A DNA stretch of 64,000 nucleotides from Pantoea sp. WMus005 (GTDB lineage: Bacteria > Pseudomonadota > Gammaproteobacteria > Enterobacterales > Enterobacteriaceae): assembly GCF_013415305.1 (NCBI RefSeq), contig NZ_JACBXU010000002.1, positions 186,001 through 250,000 on the forward strand, read 5' to 3'. Below the pieces are notes generated by a model. That model searched no databases, was not told where the DNA came from, and saw only the letters and a list, made by a program, of their open reading frames with translations. Of this stretch, positions 19,945 to 29,660 are shown piece by piece. Position numbers and translations under genes: made by a program. Every line of letters starts with the position of its first letter. The first letter of the stretch is position 1.

Positions 19945-20075
19945 AAAAATTCCAGTTCATCCGTCCTGGCGGCACTTTTTTCCCTCTGCCAGCAGTGATT
20001 TTTATTGATCTCAGAGGAGGCGCGCCGAAACGGATATGGCAATATACGTAAAATTTTCTGAAGGGAGTGATGAAA

Positions 20076-20600
20076 GTGTTAGAGCGGATACATGCCCATT
20101 GTGTGAAAAACGGTCCTAAAATCTTAGGGTTACCCGCTGCGTTCACCCCATTCCCGGTCAAAAAGTTGCTTCTGCAACAACTCTTAAACTGGCAATTTCG
20201 CCATGCTTTGGCTGAAGGTGAGTTAGACTTTCTGGATGGTCGCCTGCTGGGTATTGAAATTGCCGATCTCAATCTGCAATGGATCACCACGCTGCAGGAC
20301 GGCCGACTGGCGGTATTGCAACAGTCCGAAGCGGATGTCTGGTTTCGGGGCAATGCCAATGATCTGTTGCTGGTGGCAGCACGTAAAGCAGATCCCGACA
20401 TGCTGTTCTTTCAACGCCGGCTGGTGATTGAAGGTGACACTGAACTGGGACTTGAGGTGAAGAACGTAATGGATGCTATTGAACCCGAGGCTATGCCCAC
20501 CGCGTTACGCACGGCAATTGAACAAATGGCGGCATTTGTTGATGCCGGCATGAAACAGGACGCGAAGGCCACACAGGCGCGCGCAGGTGCCGCATGTTGA
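20076..20600 (+). CDS. ubiT: Anaerobic ubiquinone biosynthesis accessory factor UbiT
   Basis: UbiT is a small SCP2-domain lipid-binding protein required for O2-independent ubiquinone synthesis. I choose the GTG at 20076 ((M)LERIHAHCVKNGP), 8 nt after AAGGGAG. This gives 174 residues and matches the E. coli length and N terminus. An ATG at 20070 is possible but too close to the ribosome-binding site. The conserved core is LFFQRRLVIEGDTELGLEVKNVMDAIE. It overlaps yhbS by 7 bp. Confidence 0.93.
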   Translation: MLERIHAHCVKNGPKILGLPAAFTPFPVKKLLLQQLLNWQFRHALAEGELDFLDGRLLGIEIADLNLQWITTLQDGRLAVLQQSEADVWFRGNANDLLLVAARKADPDMLFFQRRLVIEGDTELGLEVKNVMDAIEPEAMPTALRTAIEQMAAFVDAGMKQDAKATQARAGAAC

Positions 20601-21083
20601 TCCGTAGCGAAATTGGTGTTGATGCTGCGGGCATCGACGTACTGCTCAGACGCTGCTTCAGTACTTCAGCAGAGGCGGAACTGACTCAGGCGCTGCGCGA
20701 AGATGGCTTGCTGACGCTAGGCGTGGTCGCCACTGATGAGGAAGGGCAGGTGCTGGGTTACGCCGCATTCAGTCCCGTCAGCGTTCAGGGTGAAGATCGC
20801 GGCTGGGTGGCTCTGGCACCGCTGGCGGTCGATGAGACGCTGCGCGGCCAGGGTCTGGCCAGCAAGCTGATTTATGAGGGGCTGGATACGCTCAATGAAT
20901 TTGGCTACAGCGCAGTCGTCGTGCTGGGCGATCCGGCGCTGTTCAACCGTTTTGGTTTTGAACCGGCGGCACGCTACGGTCTGCGCAGTCGCTGGCCGGG
21001 AACTGAGGCAACATTCCAGGTCTACCGTCTGGCGGATAATGCTTATGATGGCGCGGAAGGGCAGATCGACTACGCCGAACCCT

Positions 21084-21100
<17 letters not shown>
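20594..21100 (+). CDS. yhbS: GNAT-family N-acetyltransferase YhbS
   Basis: This 168-residue GNAT acetyltransferase starts [20 protein letters not shown]. The acetyl-CoA loop ([21 protein letters not shown]) and a following [14 protein letters not shown] segment match E. coli YhbS (167 aa). Its substrate is not established from sequence. It starts inside ubiT (7-bp overlap), and its 3' end overlaps the convergent yhbQ by 17 bp. Confidence 0.93.
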
Positions 21101-21881
<781 letters not shown>

Positions 21882-21884
21882 AAA

Positions 21885-21908
21885 CGCCCTTTTCAGCAGA
21901 AAAGGGCG
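21885..21908. terminator. Hairpin between convergent yhbP and yhbO
   Basis: CGCCCTTTTC-AGCA-GAAAAGGGCG is a perfect 10-bp stem with a 4-nt loop between two convergent genes. The A/T-rich stem base could act in both directions, but no long T run follows, so efficiency is uncertain. Confidence 0.6.
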
Positions 21909-21915
21909 TAGCGGT

Positions 21916-22437
21916 TTACAGCGCTTCGAGGATCCGCAGGGATTCACGATTAAAGGCCGGTAAATCGTCCGGCGTGCGGCTGGTGACCAGCTTATCGCCG
22001 TCTACCACCACTTCCTTATCATGGAAGTCAGCACCGGCATTGATCAGGTCAATGGCAACGGCCTTCACGGTGGTCATCTTGCGACCGCGAACGCCATTCG
22101 CGCTGATCAGCAACTGTGGCCCGTGGCAAATGGCAAAAATCGGCTTGCCGCTGGCAACAAACTCTTTAGTAAAGGCGACGAAACGGTCGTCACCGCGCAG
22201 GGCATCAGGTGAATGACCGCCTGGCAGCAGCAGGGCGTCAAATTCTGCAGGGCTGACATCATCAATACTACGATCGATGGTCACTTCCGCTTCGCCTTTC
22301 TTGCCTTTAACGACATTACCGGCTTGTTTCTCGATGGTAACCACCTCAAAACCAGCGCGTTTGTAAACTTCCGCAGGTGAGGTAAATTCTGAGTCTTCAA
22401 ATTCATCGGTAATCAAAACCGCCACTTTCTTGCTCAT
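21916..22437 (-). CDS. yhbO: DJ-1/PfpI-family stress protein YhbO
   Basis: This 173-residue DJ-1/PfpI superfamily protein corresponds to E. coli YhbO (172 aa), implicated in stress resistance and reported as a glyoxal/protein deglycase, an activity under debate. The nucleophile elbow AICHGPQ carries the catalytic Cys near residue 105. The upstream Glu motif (FEDSEF) and LLLPGGHSPDALRGD are present. A strong AAGGAGG ribosome-binding site precedes the ATG. Confidence 0.95.
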   Translation of the reverse strand: MSKKVAVLITDEFEDSEFTSPAEVYKRAGFEVVTIEKQAGNVVKGKKGEAEVTIDRSIDDVSPAEFDALLLPGGHSPDALRGDDRFVAFTKEFVASGKPIFAICHGPQLLISANGVRGRKMTTVKAVAIDLINAGADFHDKEVVVDGDKLVTSRTPDDLPAFNRESLRILEAL

Positions 22438-22583
22438 TTTTTTCCTCCTTAAAACGAGTGGAGCGCAAGGCGCGCTATCCGGATGACGCTATAAGCCTGG
22501 TCGCTAAGAGTGAGAACGCAAGCCAGCCCGCTAAGATCAGCTATCTTTTAACCTATAAGCAGTGAAATAAGGACGAATCTGAG

Positions 22584-23219
22584 ATGAACCGCGTATTACT
22601 GACCGGTGCCACCGGCTTAATCGGGTCGCATCTGCTGCGCTTACTGATTGAGGACGAGCGAGTCGATGAGATCATCGCACCCACCCGCCGGGCATTGCCT
22701 GTGATGCACAAAGTGGTGAATCCGGTTGAAGCCGATCTCACCGATGTGCTGGGGCCGCTGGAGAGTGCGCTGGATACGGTGTTCTGCTGCCTCGGCACCA
22801 CGCGTAAGCAGGCGGGCAGCAAACAGGCCTTTATCCACGTCGATTACACCCTGGTGGTGGACAGTGGACTATGCGGATTACGTCTGGGGGCGAAGCAGAT
22901 GCTGGTGGTCAGTGCGCACGGGGCCAGTCGCCACTCACCGTTTTTATATAATCGCGTCAAAGGCGAAATGGAGAATGCGCTACGCCATCAGGGCTGGCCG
23001 CGCCTGACGCTGGTGCGGCCTTCACTGCTGCTGGGGGATCGTGCACAGAAACGCGGCGGTGAAAGCCTGGCGGGACCGCTTTTCGCGCTGCTGCCGGGCA
23101 ACTGGCGGGCAGTGCACGCGCGCGACGTGGCACGCTGTCTGCACCAGCAGGCTTTCACTCAGGGAGGTGAGAGCGTCAATATCATTGCGTCGGGCGACAT
23201 CCCGCGTCACTCAGCGTAA
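22584..23219 (+). CDS. yraR: NAD(P)-binding Rossmann protein YraR
   Basis: This 211-residue protein has an N-terminal nucleotide-binding motif GATGLIGSHLL (residues 8-18) and a NAD(P)H-binding-like fold of the atypical SDR group. Length and sequence fit E. coli YraR (211 aa), annotated only as a predicted nucleoside-diphosphate-sugar epimerase. Conserved features are DTVFCCLGTTRKQAGSK and YNRVKGEME. Divergent from yhbO. Its 3' end overlaps the convergent nrdG by 9 bp. Confidence 0.9.
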   Translation: MNRVLLTGATGLIGSHLLRLLIEDERVDEIIAPTRRALPVMHKVVNPVEADLTDVLGPLESALDTVFCCLGTTRKQAGSKQAFIHVDYTLVVDSGLCGLRLGAKQMLVVSAHGASRHSPFLYNRVKGEMENALRHQGWPRLTLVRPSLLLGDRAQKRGGESLAGPLFALLPGNWRAVHARDVARCLHQQAFTQGGESVNIIASGDIPRHSA

Positions 23220-23675
23220 CTGCCAGATAATCTGATTCCGGCTGCCGCGCCATTGCAGCGTGGCATCCTTTTCCTCTTCAACAAAGCGACCATCGATCAG
23301 TACGTCGAGATAGGCCAGCACCGCGCGCTGCGCCGCATTCAGCTCCTGCATCCGGTAACCGGTCCAGAGCCAGATATCTTTTTCGGGACACGCCTGCCGC
23401 ACCCGTTTTACCAGACGGCGGATGTGCGGCACGTTATGCGGATGCAACGGATCGCCGCCGCTCAGCGATAATCCCTGGCGCGGAATGCGCGTATCCTGCA
23501 AATCCGCCAGCAGTTGCTCCTCCATCTCAAGCGTAAAGGGCATGCCGGAGTCAAGCCGCCAGGTGCTCTGGTTGTAGCAACCGCGACACTGATGTTCGCA
23601 ACCGGCGACAAAGAGCGTGCAGCGGGTGCCAGGGCCATTAATGATATCCACATCGTAGTAGCGATGGATATGCAT
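23211..23675 (-). CDS. nrdG: Anaerobic ribonucleotide reductase activating protein
   Basis: NrdG is the radical-SAM activase that installs the glycyl radical on NrdD. The 154-residue product contains the CxxxCxxC cluster motif (CEHQCRGC) after NGPGTRCTLFVAG, and the GGDP SAM motif (LSLSGGDPLHP). The start ATG overlaps the nrdD stop (TGATG), so the two are coupled. An ATG one codon earlier exists. Confidence 0.97.
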   Translation of the reverse strand: MHIHRYYDVDIINGPGTRCTLFVAGCEHQCRGCYNQSTWRLDSGMPFTLEMEEQLLADLQDTRIPRQGLSLSGGDPLHPHNVPHIRRLVKRVRQACPEKDIWLWTGYRMQELNAAQRAVLAYLDVLIDGRFVEEEKDATLQWRGSRNQIIWQLR

Positions 23676-25813
23676 CATCCCAGCGGTCCTTCTGCCAGAT
23701 GTTTAACACGGCGCTGCACTTCCTGCTGCTTACCGGCGTTAAAAGGCCGCGCATCCGGACTGCCCAGATAGCCACAGACCCGTCGGGTGACAGAGACGCG
23801 CGCCGGATCGTGGTTGCCGCAATTCGGGCAGGTAAAGCCCCGGCTGGTACAGGTGAACTCGCCGTTGAAGCCGCACTCGTAGCATTCATCAATCGGTGTG
23901 TTAGTGCCGTAATAGGGCACGCGGTCATAGCTGTAATCCCAGACATCCTCCAGCGCTTTGAGATTGTGCTGCACATTCGGGTATTCGCCGTAACAGATGA
24001 AGCCGCCATTCGCCAGCGGCGGATAGGGTGCTTCAAAGTCAATTTTGTCGTAAGGATTGACCTTCTTCTCAACGTCGAGATGGAAGCTGTTGGTGTAATA
24101 CCCCTTGTCGGTGACGCCCGGCACCAGGCCAAACTGCGCCGCATCAAGACGGCAGAAGCGGTCACACAGATTTTCACTCGGCGTACTGTAAAGGCTGAAG
24201 CCGTAACGGGTTTCTTCTTTCCAGCGCTCAGTGGCATCACGCATATAGGCGATAATTTCCACACCTTTGGCGCGCAGTGCCGCGTCATCGTAAGGATGCT
24301 GATGACCGCCGCTGAGGGCATTCAGGGTTTCGTGCAGGCCGATGTAGCCTAGCGACAGCGACGCGCGGCCATTGCGGAAAATAGAACCGATTTCATCATC
24401 TGCATTCAGCCGGACGCCACAGGCACCTTCCATGTAGAGGATGGGTGCGACACGTGCTTTGGTTTTCTCCAGCCGCGCGACCCGCGTCATGAGCGCCCGC
24501 TTAGCCAGCAGCAGGCGCGCATCGAGCAGCGTCCAGAAACGCGCTTCATCACCGCCTGCTTCCAGCGCGATACGCGGCAGATTCAGGCTGATCACGCCGA
24601 TATTGTTGCGGCCCTCATGAATCTGCTCGCCGTTCTCTTCATAAACGTCCAGGAAGCTGCGGCAGCCCATCGGGGTTTTAAACGAGCCGGTGACTTTCAC
24701 CACCTGATCGTAGTTAAGGATGTCGGGATACATCCGCTTGCTGGCACACTCCAGAGCCAGTTGCTTGATGTCGTAGTTAACGTCGCCTGCCCGGCGGTTA
24801 ACACCTTCACGAATGCTGAACACCAGCTTAGGGAACACCGCTGTTTTGCGATTTTTGCCCAGCCCCGCCAGCCGGTTGCGCAGAATCGACTGCTGAATCA
24901 GCCGCGCCGCCCAGTCCGTCCCCAGACCAAAACCAAAGGTGACAAATGGCGTCTGGCCGTTGGCGGTGTGGAGGGTGTTCACCTCATACTCCAGCGACTG
25001 AAAAGCGTCGTAGCACTCTTTTTCCGTACGCTGGCGTGCATACTGCTTTGCCTGCGGGATCTGCCACTGCTCAGCGATCGCCAGATGCCGGGCATAGCTC
25101 TGCTCAACAAACGGGGCCAGCACTTCATCAATGCGGTTAATGGTGGTGCCGCCGTAAATGTGGCTGGCGACCTGCGCAATGATCTGCGCCGTGACGGCGG
25201 TGGCGGTGGCGATCGATTTAGGCGGCTCGATCTCAGCATTGCCCATTTTGAAGCCGTTGGTCAGCATGCCTTTCAGATCGATCAGCATGCAGTTGAACAT
25301 CGGGAAGAAGGGGGAGTAGTCGAGATCGTGATAGTGGATCTCGCCGCGTTCGTGCGCCAGCACCACATCGCGCGGCAGGATCTGCTGCTGTGCGTAGTGC
25401 TTCGCCACGATCCCGGCTAATAGGTCGCGCTGCGTCGGGATCACTTTGCTGTCTTTGTTGGCATTCTCATTCAGCAGCGCCGCGTTGGTCTGATCGACCA
25501 GACCGCGAATGGCGTGATGTAACTGGCTCTGACGATCGCGGGCGACATCGCGATCGTGGCGGTATTCAATATAGGCGCGCGCCAGCTGCGGATAAGGACC
25601 CGCCATCAGCGTCTCTTCCACCGCGCACTGAATCTCCCGGATATCCACCTCCGGACGATCGGCCAGTCGCAATGCAACGCGTTCAGCAACCTGGGCGCAC
25701 CAGGCCCCGTCGTCGACCTCTGCTGCCTGTGCTGCCGCCACCACGGCCTGTTCAATACGCTGCGCATCAAAGCCTGTCCGCCATCCATCACGCTTGATTA
25801 CCACCGTCGCCAT
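23675..25813 (-). CDS. nrdD: Anaerobic ribonucleoside-triphosphate reductase
   Basis: NrdD is the class III ribonucleotide reductase making dNTPs without oxygen. The ATG at 25813 has GGAG 6 nt upstream and gives 712 residues, the E. coli length. An ATG four codons earlier overlaps that ribosome-binding site. An N-terminal ATP-cone (about 3-90) precedes the catalytic barrel. A C-terminal zinc motif (CYECGF ... CPNCG) and the glycyl-radical loop RVCGYLGSPDARPFN follow. It forms an operon with nrdG and lies behind paired NrdR boxes. Confidence 0.97.
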   Translation of the reverse strand: MATVVIKRDGWRTGFDAQRIEQAVVAAAQAAEVDDGAWCAQVAERVALRLADRPEVDIREIQCAVEETLMAGPYPQLARAYIEYRHDRDVARDRQSQLHHAIRGLVDQTNAALLNENANKDSKVIPTQRDLLAGIVAKHYAQQQILPRDVVLAHERGEIHYHDLDYSPFFPMFNCMLIDLKGMLTNGFKMGNAEIEPPKSIATATAVTAQIIAQVASHIYGGTTINRIDEVLAPFVEQSYARHLAIAEQWQIPQAKQYARQRTEKECYDAFQSLEYEVNTLHTANGQTPFVTFGFGLGTDWAARLIQQSILRNRLAGLGKNRKTAVFPKLVFSIREGVNRRAGDVNYDIKQLALECASKRMYPDILNYDQVVKVTGSFKTPMGCRSFLDVYEENGEQIHEGRNNIGVISLNLPRIALEAGGDEARFWTLLDARLLLAKRALMTRVARLEKTKARVAPILYMEGACGVRLNADDEIGSIFRNGRASLSLGYIGLHETLNALSGGHQHPYDDAALRAKGVEIIAYMRDATERWKEETRYGFSLYSTPSENLCDRFCRLDAAQFGLVPGVTDKGYYTNSFHLDVEKKVNPYDKIDFEAPYPPLANGGFICYGEYPNVQHNLKALEDVWDYSYDRVPYYGTNTPIDECYECGFNGEFTCTSRGFTCPNCGNHDPARVSVTRRVCGYLGSPDARPFNAGKQQEVQRRVKHLAEGPLG

Positions 25814-25825
25814 CTCTTTCTCCAT

Positions 25826-25872
25826 GAACTACATATAGGGGTTGTGAGGATTCTAATCCCTACATGTAGTGA
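25826..25872. promoter_or_regulatory. Paired NrdR boxes upstream of nrdDG
   Basis: Two palindromic cores, CTACATATAG (25829-25838) and CTACATGTAG (25860-25869), have centres 31 bp apart. This is the spacing of known tandem NrdR boxes (about three helical turns). They sit just upstream of nrdD and may overlap its 5' untranslated region. NrdR represses ribonucleotide reductase genes in response to adenine nucleotides. Confidence 0.65.
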
Positions 25873-26062
25873 TTGCTGAGAATTAATGTGCTCTGATTTG
25901 ACCTGAAACAAGGAAGGCTCAACCCGATAGAAAATTCCGACGGATGTAAAAAAACGGGTTCTGCTTCCGGTTTCCTGCGGGATTAACTGGCAGATCGGCG
26001 TGCAGCAACTTTAATCAAGATTCTGCCCTGTCAAAACGTTGACGTTACAAGGATGCCCGCCA

Positions 26063-28435
26063 ATGTGGTTACCCCGTTCTCTGCTTCTGCTTTCGGTCCT
26101 CGGCCCGCTCGCCCAGGCCAGCCCGCTGCCGCTGATGCCCTGGCCGCAACAGGTGGAGCAGCCCGCCAGTGGCGGCGCGCTCACCCTGACGCCGCCGCTG
26201 ACGCTGCAAATTTCAGGTGATCATCTGGCAGGTGCCGAAGCGCGCTGGCTAGAGCGCATCAGCAACCAGACCGGCTGGCCGCTGTTGCCCGCAACCCAGC
26301 CGGTGGTCGCGCCGACTATCCGCATCGTGATTGCAGAGGCGGTGGACCCGCTGCCGCTGCCCGACAGCGATGAGCGCTATCAGTTGCAGGTCAATGGCGA
26401 CGGCGTACTGTTAACCGCGCACAGCCGTTTTGGCGCGATGCGCGGCATGGAAACCCTGCTGCAGCTGATCCAGAACGGCGAGCAGGGCACGACGATTCCT
26501 TACGTCACCATCCACGATCATCCGCGCTTTCCGTGGCGCGGCGTGCTGATCGACACGGCGCGTCACTTCATGCCGGTGGAGACGCTAAAACGTCAGATTG
26601 ACGGCATTGCCGCCGCACGGATGAACGTTTTTCACTGGCATCTCACCGACGATCAGGGCTGGCGCTTCGCCTCCAGCCACTATCCCCAGCTGCAGCAGAA
26701 AGCCAGCGATGGCAACTACTACAGCCAGCAGCAGATGCGTGAGATCGTGAAATATGCCACCGATCGCGGGGTGCGGGTGGTGCCCGAGCTGGATATACCG
26801 GGACATGCTTCCGCGCTGGCAGTCGCAATGCCGGAATTGATTAGCGCACCTGGGCCCTGGCAGATAGAGCGCGGCTGGGGCGTCTTTAAGCCGCTGCTCG
26901 ATCCCAGCAATGAGCAGGTTTATCAGGTGATCGATACGCTGGTGGGTGAGATGGCGGCGATCTTCCCCGATCCGTGGCTTCACATCGGCGGTGATGAAGT
27001 CGATCCCACACAGTGGAACGACTCGCCCACCATTCAGCAGTTTATGCGCGAACACGGTCTGAAAGATGCGCATGCGCTTCAGGCGTATTTCAATCAGCGG
27101 GTGGAGAAGATCCTCGAAGCCCATCAGCGTCAGATGATGGGCTGGGACGAGATTGCGCATCCCACTCTGCCACGCAGCATTCTGATCCAGTCGTGGCAGG
27201 GGCAGGATGCGCTGAGTGCGCTGGCAAAAGAGAACATGCGCGGCATCCTCTCCACGGGTTTCTACCTCGATCAGCCCCAGCCTGCCAGCTATCACTATCG
27301 CAACGAAGTCACGCCGCGCGGGCTTAACGGCCAGGATCGTCTGCGGCCCGGCGATCAGGCGCAGAGCTGGTCATTTACGATGCCGCGGCTGAAAGGCAGT
27401 CCGGTGAAAGGCAGCTTTACGCTCATTCAGGGCGAGCCGGGCTGGCGCGGTTTTATCGATTTTGACGGCAAAGCCCGACGGATGGTCAGTCAGATCAACT
27501 GGCTCTCAACGCAGCAGGTGCAGTTCAGCGTGGATAGCTGGATGGGGCCGTTCCAGCCGGTGGTGACGCTGCAGCAACAGTCCCTGAAAGGGTATGTGCT
27601 GGTGGGCAACGTGCGTTATCCCACCAGCGGTCAGCGCCTGATGCAGCCGCCTGTGGGGATCGCGCCCGTGCTGCCCACGCCAGAACAGGTGCAGCAAAAT
27701 CTGCTGGGTGGCGAGGCGGCGCTGTGGGCGGAAAACATCAACAGCCAGATTATCGATACCAAATTGTGGCCGCGCGTCTTTGTGGTGGCCGAGCGGTTAT
27801 GGTCGGCAGAAAATGCCACGAACATGGAGTCGATGTATTCGCGCCTGTCGGCGATGGATCGCTGGAGCACTGTGTCAGTGGGAACGCTGCAGCATGCCCA
27901 GACGGAGCAGCAGATGATGCGGCTGGCCAGCGGACATGATATCGCCCCGCTGCGGGTATTAGCCGAGGTGCTGGAACCGGCGCAGTACTACACGCGCCAG
28001 CACCTGAAGTTTCAGGCGGGCCATTATAACTATAATGAGCCGTTAAACCGGCTGGCCGATGTGCTGCCGGCAGAGAGTGAGGCGGTGCGCCTGCTGGAGC
28101 AGCAGGTCGCGGTATTGATCGCTGACCGTAATAATGCGGCTGCCGCCTCCGCGGTTCGTGCACCGCTGCAGCGCTGGCAGGCCAACACGACTGCGGTAAT
28201 GCCAGTCATCAACGGAAGCGCGATGCTGAAGCCGCTGGCACACAGCGTGCAGCAGATCGAGGTGCTGAGCGCCATGGGCATCGCACTGGTCAATGCTTAC
28301 GTCCGCAACCAGGCGTTTGGTGCCAGCGAAGTGGCGGAGATGCATGCGACACTGGATGCTGCCGCAGAAGTGCAGGATGAAACAGTGATAGCACTGGTCA
28401 GGCCGCTGGAGACGCTGCTGCGTGCCTTTCAGTAA
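26063..28435 (+). CDS. Exported GH20 beta-N-acetylhexosaminidase with barrel insertion
   Basis: This 790-residue family GH20 enzyme probably removes terminal GlcNAc/GalNAc from chitin fragments or glycans in the periplasm or outside. I start at the ATG at 26063, 9 nt after AAGGA. A signal peptide ends near LAQA-SP (residues 19-20). A GH20b-like N-terminal domain precedes the barrel, which holds HWHLTDDQGWR and the catalytic pair Asp311-Glu312 in HIGGDEVDPTQW. Between the YLD motif (401) and GGEAALW (549) lies about 130 extra residues rich in beta-type sequence. The C-terminal 170 residues are helical-looking. It is convergent with galR and no transporter is adjacent. Confidence 0.9.
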   Translation: MWLPRSLLLLSVLGPLAQASPLPLMPWPQQVEQPASGGALTLTPPLTLQISGDHLAGAEARWLERISNQTGWPLLPATQPVVAPTIRIVIAEAVDPLPLPDSDERYQLQVNGDGVLLTAHSRFGAMRGMETLLQLIQNGEQGTTIPYVTIHDHPRFPWRGVLIDTARHFMPVETLKRQIDGIAAARMNVFHWHLTDDQGWRFASSHYPQLQQKASDGNYYSQQQMREIVKYATDRGVRVVPELDIPGHASALAVAMPELISAPGPWQIERGWGVFKPLLDPSNEQVYQVIDTLVGEMAAIFPDPWLHIGGDEVDPTQWNDSPTIQQFMREHGLKDAHALQAYFNQRVEKILEAHQRQMMGWDEIAHPTLPRSILIQSWQGQDALSALAKENMRGILSTGFYLDQPQPASYHYRNEVTPRGLNGQDRLRPGDQAQSWSFTMPRLKGSPVKGSFTLIQGEPGWRGFIDFDGKARRMVSQINWLSTQQVQFSVDSWMGPFQPVVTLQQQSLKGYVLVGNVRYPTSGQRLMQPPVGIAPVLPTPEQVQQNLLGGEAALWAENINSQIIDTKLWPRVFVVAERLWSAENATNMESMYSRLSAMDRWSTVSVGTLQHAQTEQQMMRLASGHDIAPLRVLAEVLEPAQYYTRQHLKFQAGHYNYNEPLNRLADVLPAESEAVRLLEQQVAVLIADRNNAAAASAVRAPLQRWQANTTAVMPVINGSAMLKPLAHSVQQIEVLSAMGIALVNAYVRNQAFGASEVAEMHATLDAAAEVQDETVIALVRPLETLLRAFQ

Positions 28436-28468
28436 ACGCGGTGGCCAGCCGAGCCAGCCACCGTGGGG

Positions 28469-29470
28469 TCAGGCCGGGCCGCTGACCGAATGGCGGCGCA
28501 CCAGCGTCGGGCTGAACATGTGGGTGACTTCCGGCAGCGGCAGATCGTTGGCCAGCGCCAGTGCCAGCTGGGCCGCCTGCTGCGCCATGGTGACAATCGG
28601 ATAGCGGACGGTGGTGAGGCGCGGTCGTACATAGCGCGACACCAGCACATCATCAAAGCCGATCAGCGACATCTCTTCCGGCACGCGAACGCCGTTATCG
28701 CTCAGCACCGCCAATGCCCCGGCCGCCATAGAGTCGTTGTAGCAGGCGACGGCGGTAAAGTTCTTGCCGCGTCCCAGCAGTTCCGTCATCGCCTGCTCAC
28801 CGCCGACTTCATCCGGTTCGCCCCAGGTGACCAGACGGTCGCTGCACGGCAGGCCGTGCTCTTTCAGCGCATCGTAGTAGCCCTGCAGGCGATCTTCGGC
28901 ATCAGAGATGGTGTGGGTCGAGCAGATAAAGGCGATATTCTGGTGGCCGAGCTGGATCAGATGGCGGGTTGCCAGCCAGGCGCCGTAGCGATCGTCGAGG
29001 GCAATACAGCGCTTTTCGAAGCCTTTTATCAGCCGGTTCAGCAGCACCATTCCGGGCACCTGCTTCATCAGTACTTCCAGTTCTGCGTCGGGAATTTTCT
29101 TGGCGTGAACCACCAGCGCAGCGCAGCGGTGACGCATCAGCTGTTCAATCGCCTGCCGCTCTTTTTGCTCATTATGGTAACCGTTACCAATCAGCAAAAA
29201 GTTACCTGTGTCGCCTGCCACCTCATCCACGGCTTTAACCATCGCGCCAAAAAACGGATCGGAGACGTCACCGACAATCAGGCCGAGCGTCTCGGTCGAT
29301 TGCTGCGCCAGCGCGCGTGCGTTGGCATTCGGGTGATACTGAAGCTGCTCCATCGCCTGGCCTACGGCCTGTCGGGAGCTGTCGCTGGCTTTGGGAGAAT
29401 TATTGATTACACGTGAGACTGTGGCGACAGAAACGCCCGCCAGTCGCGCAACATCCTTTATGGTAGCCAT
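28469..29470 (-). CDS. galR: LacI-family repressor GalR
   Basis: This 333-residue LacI/GalR-family repressor starts MATIKDVARLAGVSVATVSRVINN, the GalR/GalS DNA-binding helix-turn-helix, followed by a periplasmic-binding-type sugar domain (NALAQQSTETLGLIVGDVSDPFFG). It is named galR rather than galS because OmrA/OmrB-type sRNA genes and aas lie on its upstream side, the E. coli galR-omr-aas arrangement. A near-consensus Gal operator 17 bp before the start codon suggests autoregulation. Confidence 0.85.
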   Translation of the reverse strand: MATIKDVARLAGVSVATVSRVINNSPKASDSSRQAVGQAMEQLQYHPNANARALAQQSTETLGLIVGDVSDPFFGAMVKAVDEVAGDTGNFLLIGNGYHNEQKERQAIEQLMRHRCAALVVHAKKIPDAELEVLMKQVPGMVLLNRLIKGFEKRCIALDDRYGAWLATRHLIQLGHQNIAFICSTHTISDAEDRLQGYYDALKEHGLPCSDRLVTWGEPDEVGGEQAMTELLGRGKNFTAVACYNDSMAAGALAVLSDNGVRVPEEMSLIGFDDVLVSRYVRPRLTTVRYPIVTMAQQAAQLALALANDLPLPEVTHMFSPTLVRRHSVSGPA

Positions 29471-29486
29471 GCGTTGACCTGCTTTG

Positions 29487-29502
29487 GGGAAAACGTTTAC
29501 AC
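29487..29502. promoter_or_regulatory. GalR/GalS-type operator
   Basis: GGGAAAACGTTTACAC agrees with the GTGKAANCGNTTNCAC Gal operator consensus at all fixed positions except two. It lies immediately upstream of galR, so autoregulation is likely. Confidence 0.65.
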
Positions 29503-29660
29503 ATCGCATCAGTGTTACGGAAAAGGGCGGACACATCAACCCGACAGAATGCCAGCGTCGTCGCAAAAAGGGGCGAAACCGGACCCTGCGGCACATCTTC
29601 TGCTCAGCCGTCGCCCCATGTTATGCTCACTTTCCTACCTGGCTACCGTGAAAAACAACG

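Noticed and set aside
24617..25420. 267-codon plus-strand frame inside nrdD
   Set aside because: Antisense shadow of nrdD with no ribosome-binding site or family motif.
28463..29416. 317-codon plus-strand frame over galR
   Set aside because: Covers galR in antisense. GalR has a clear helix-turn-helix and an operator, while this frame has no recognisable features.
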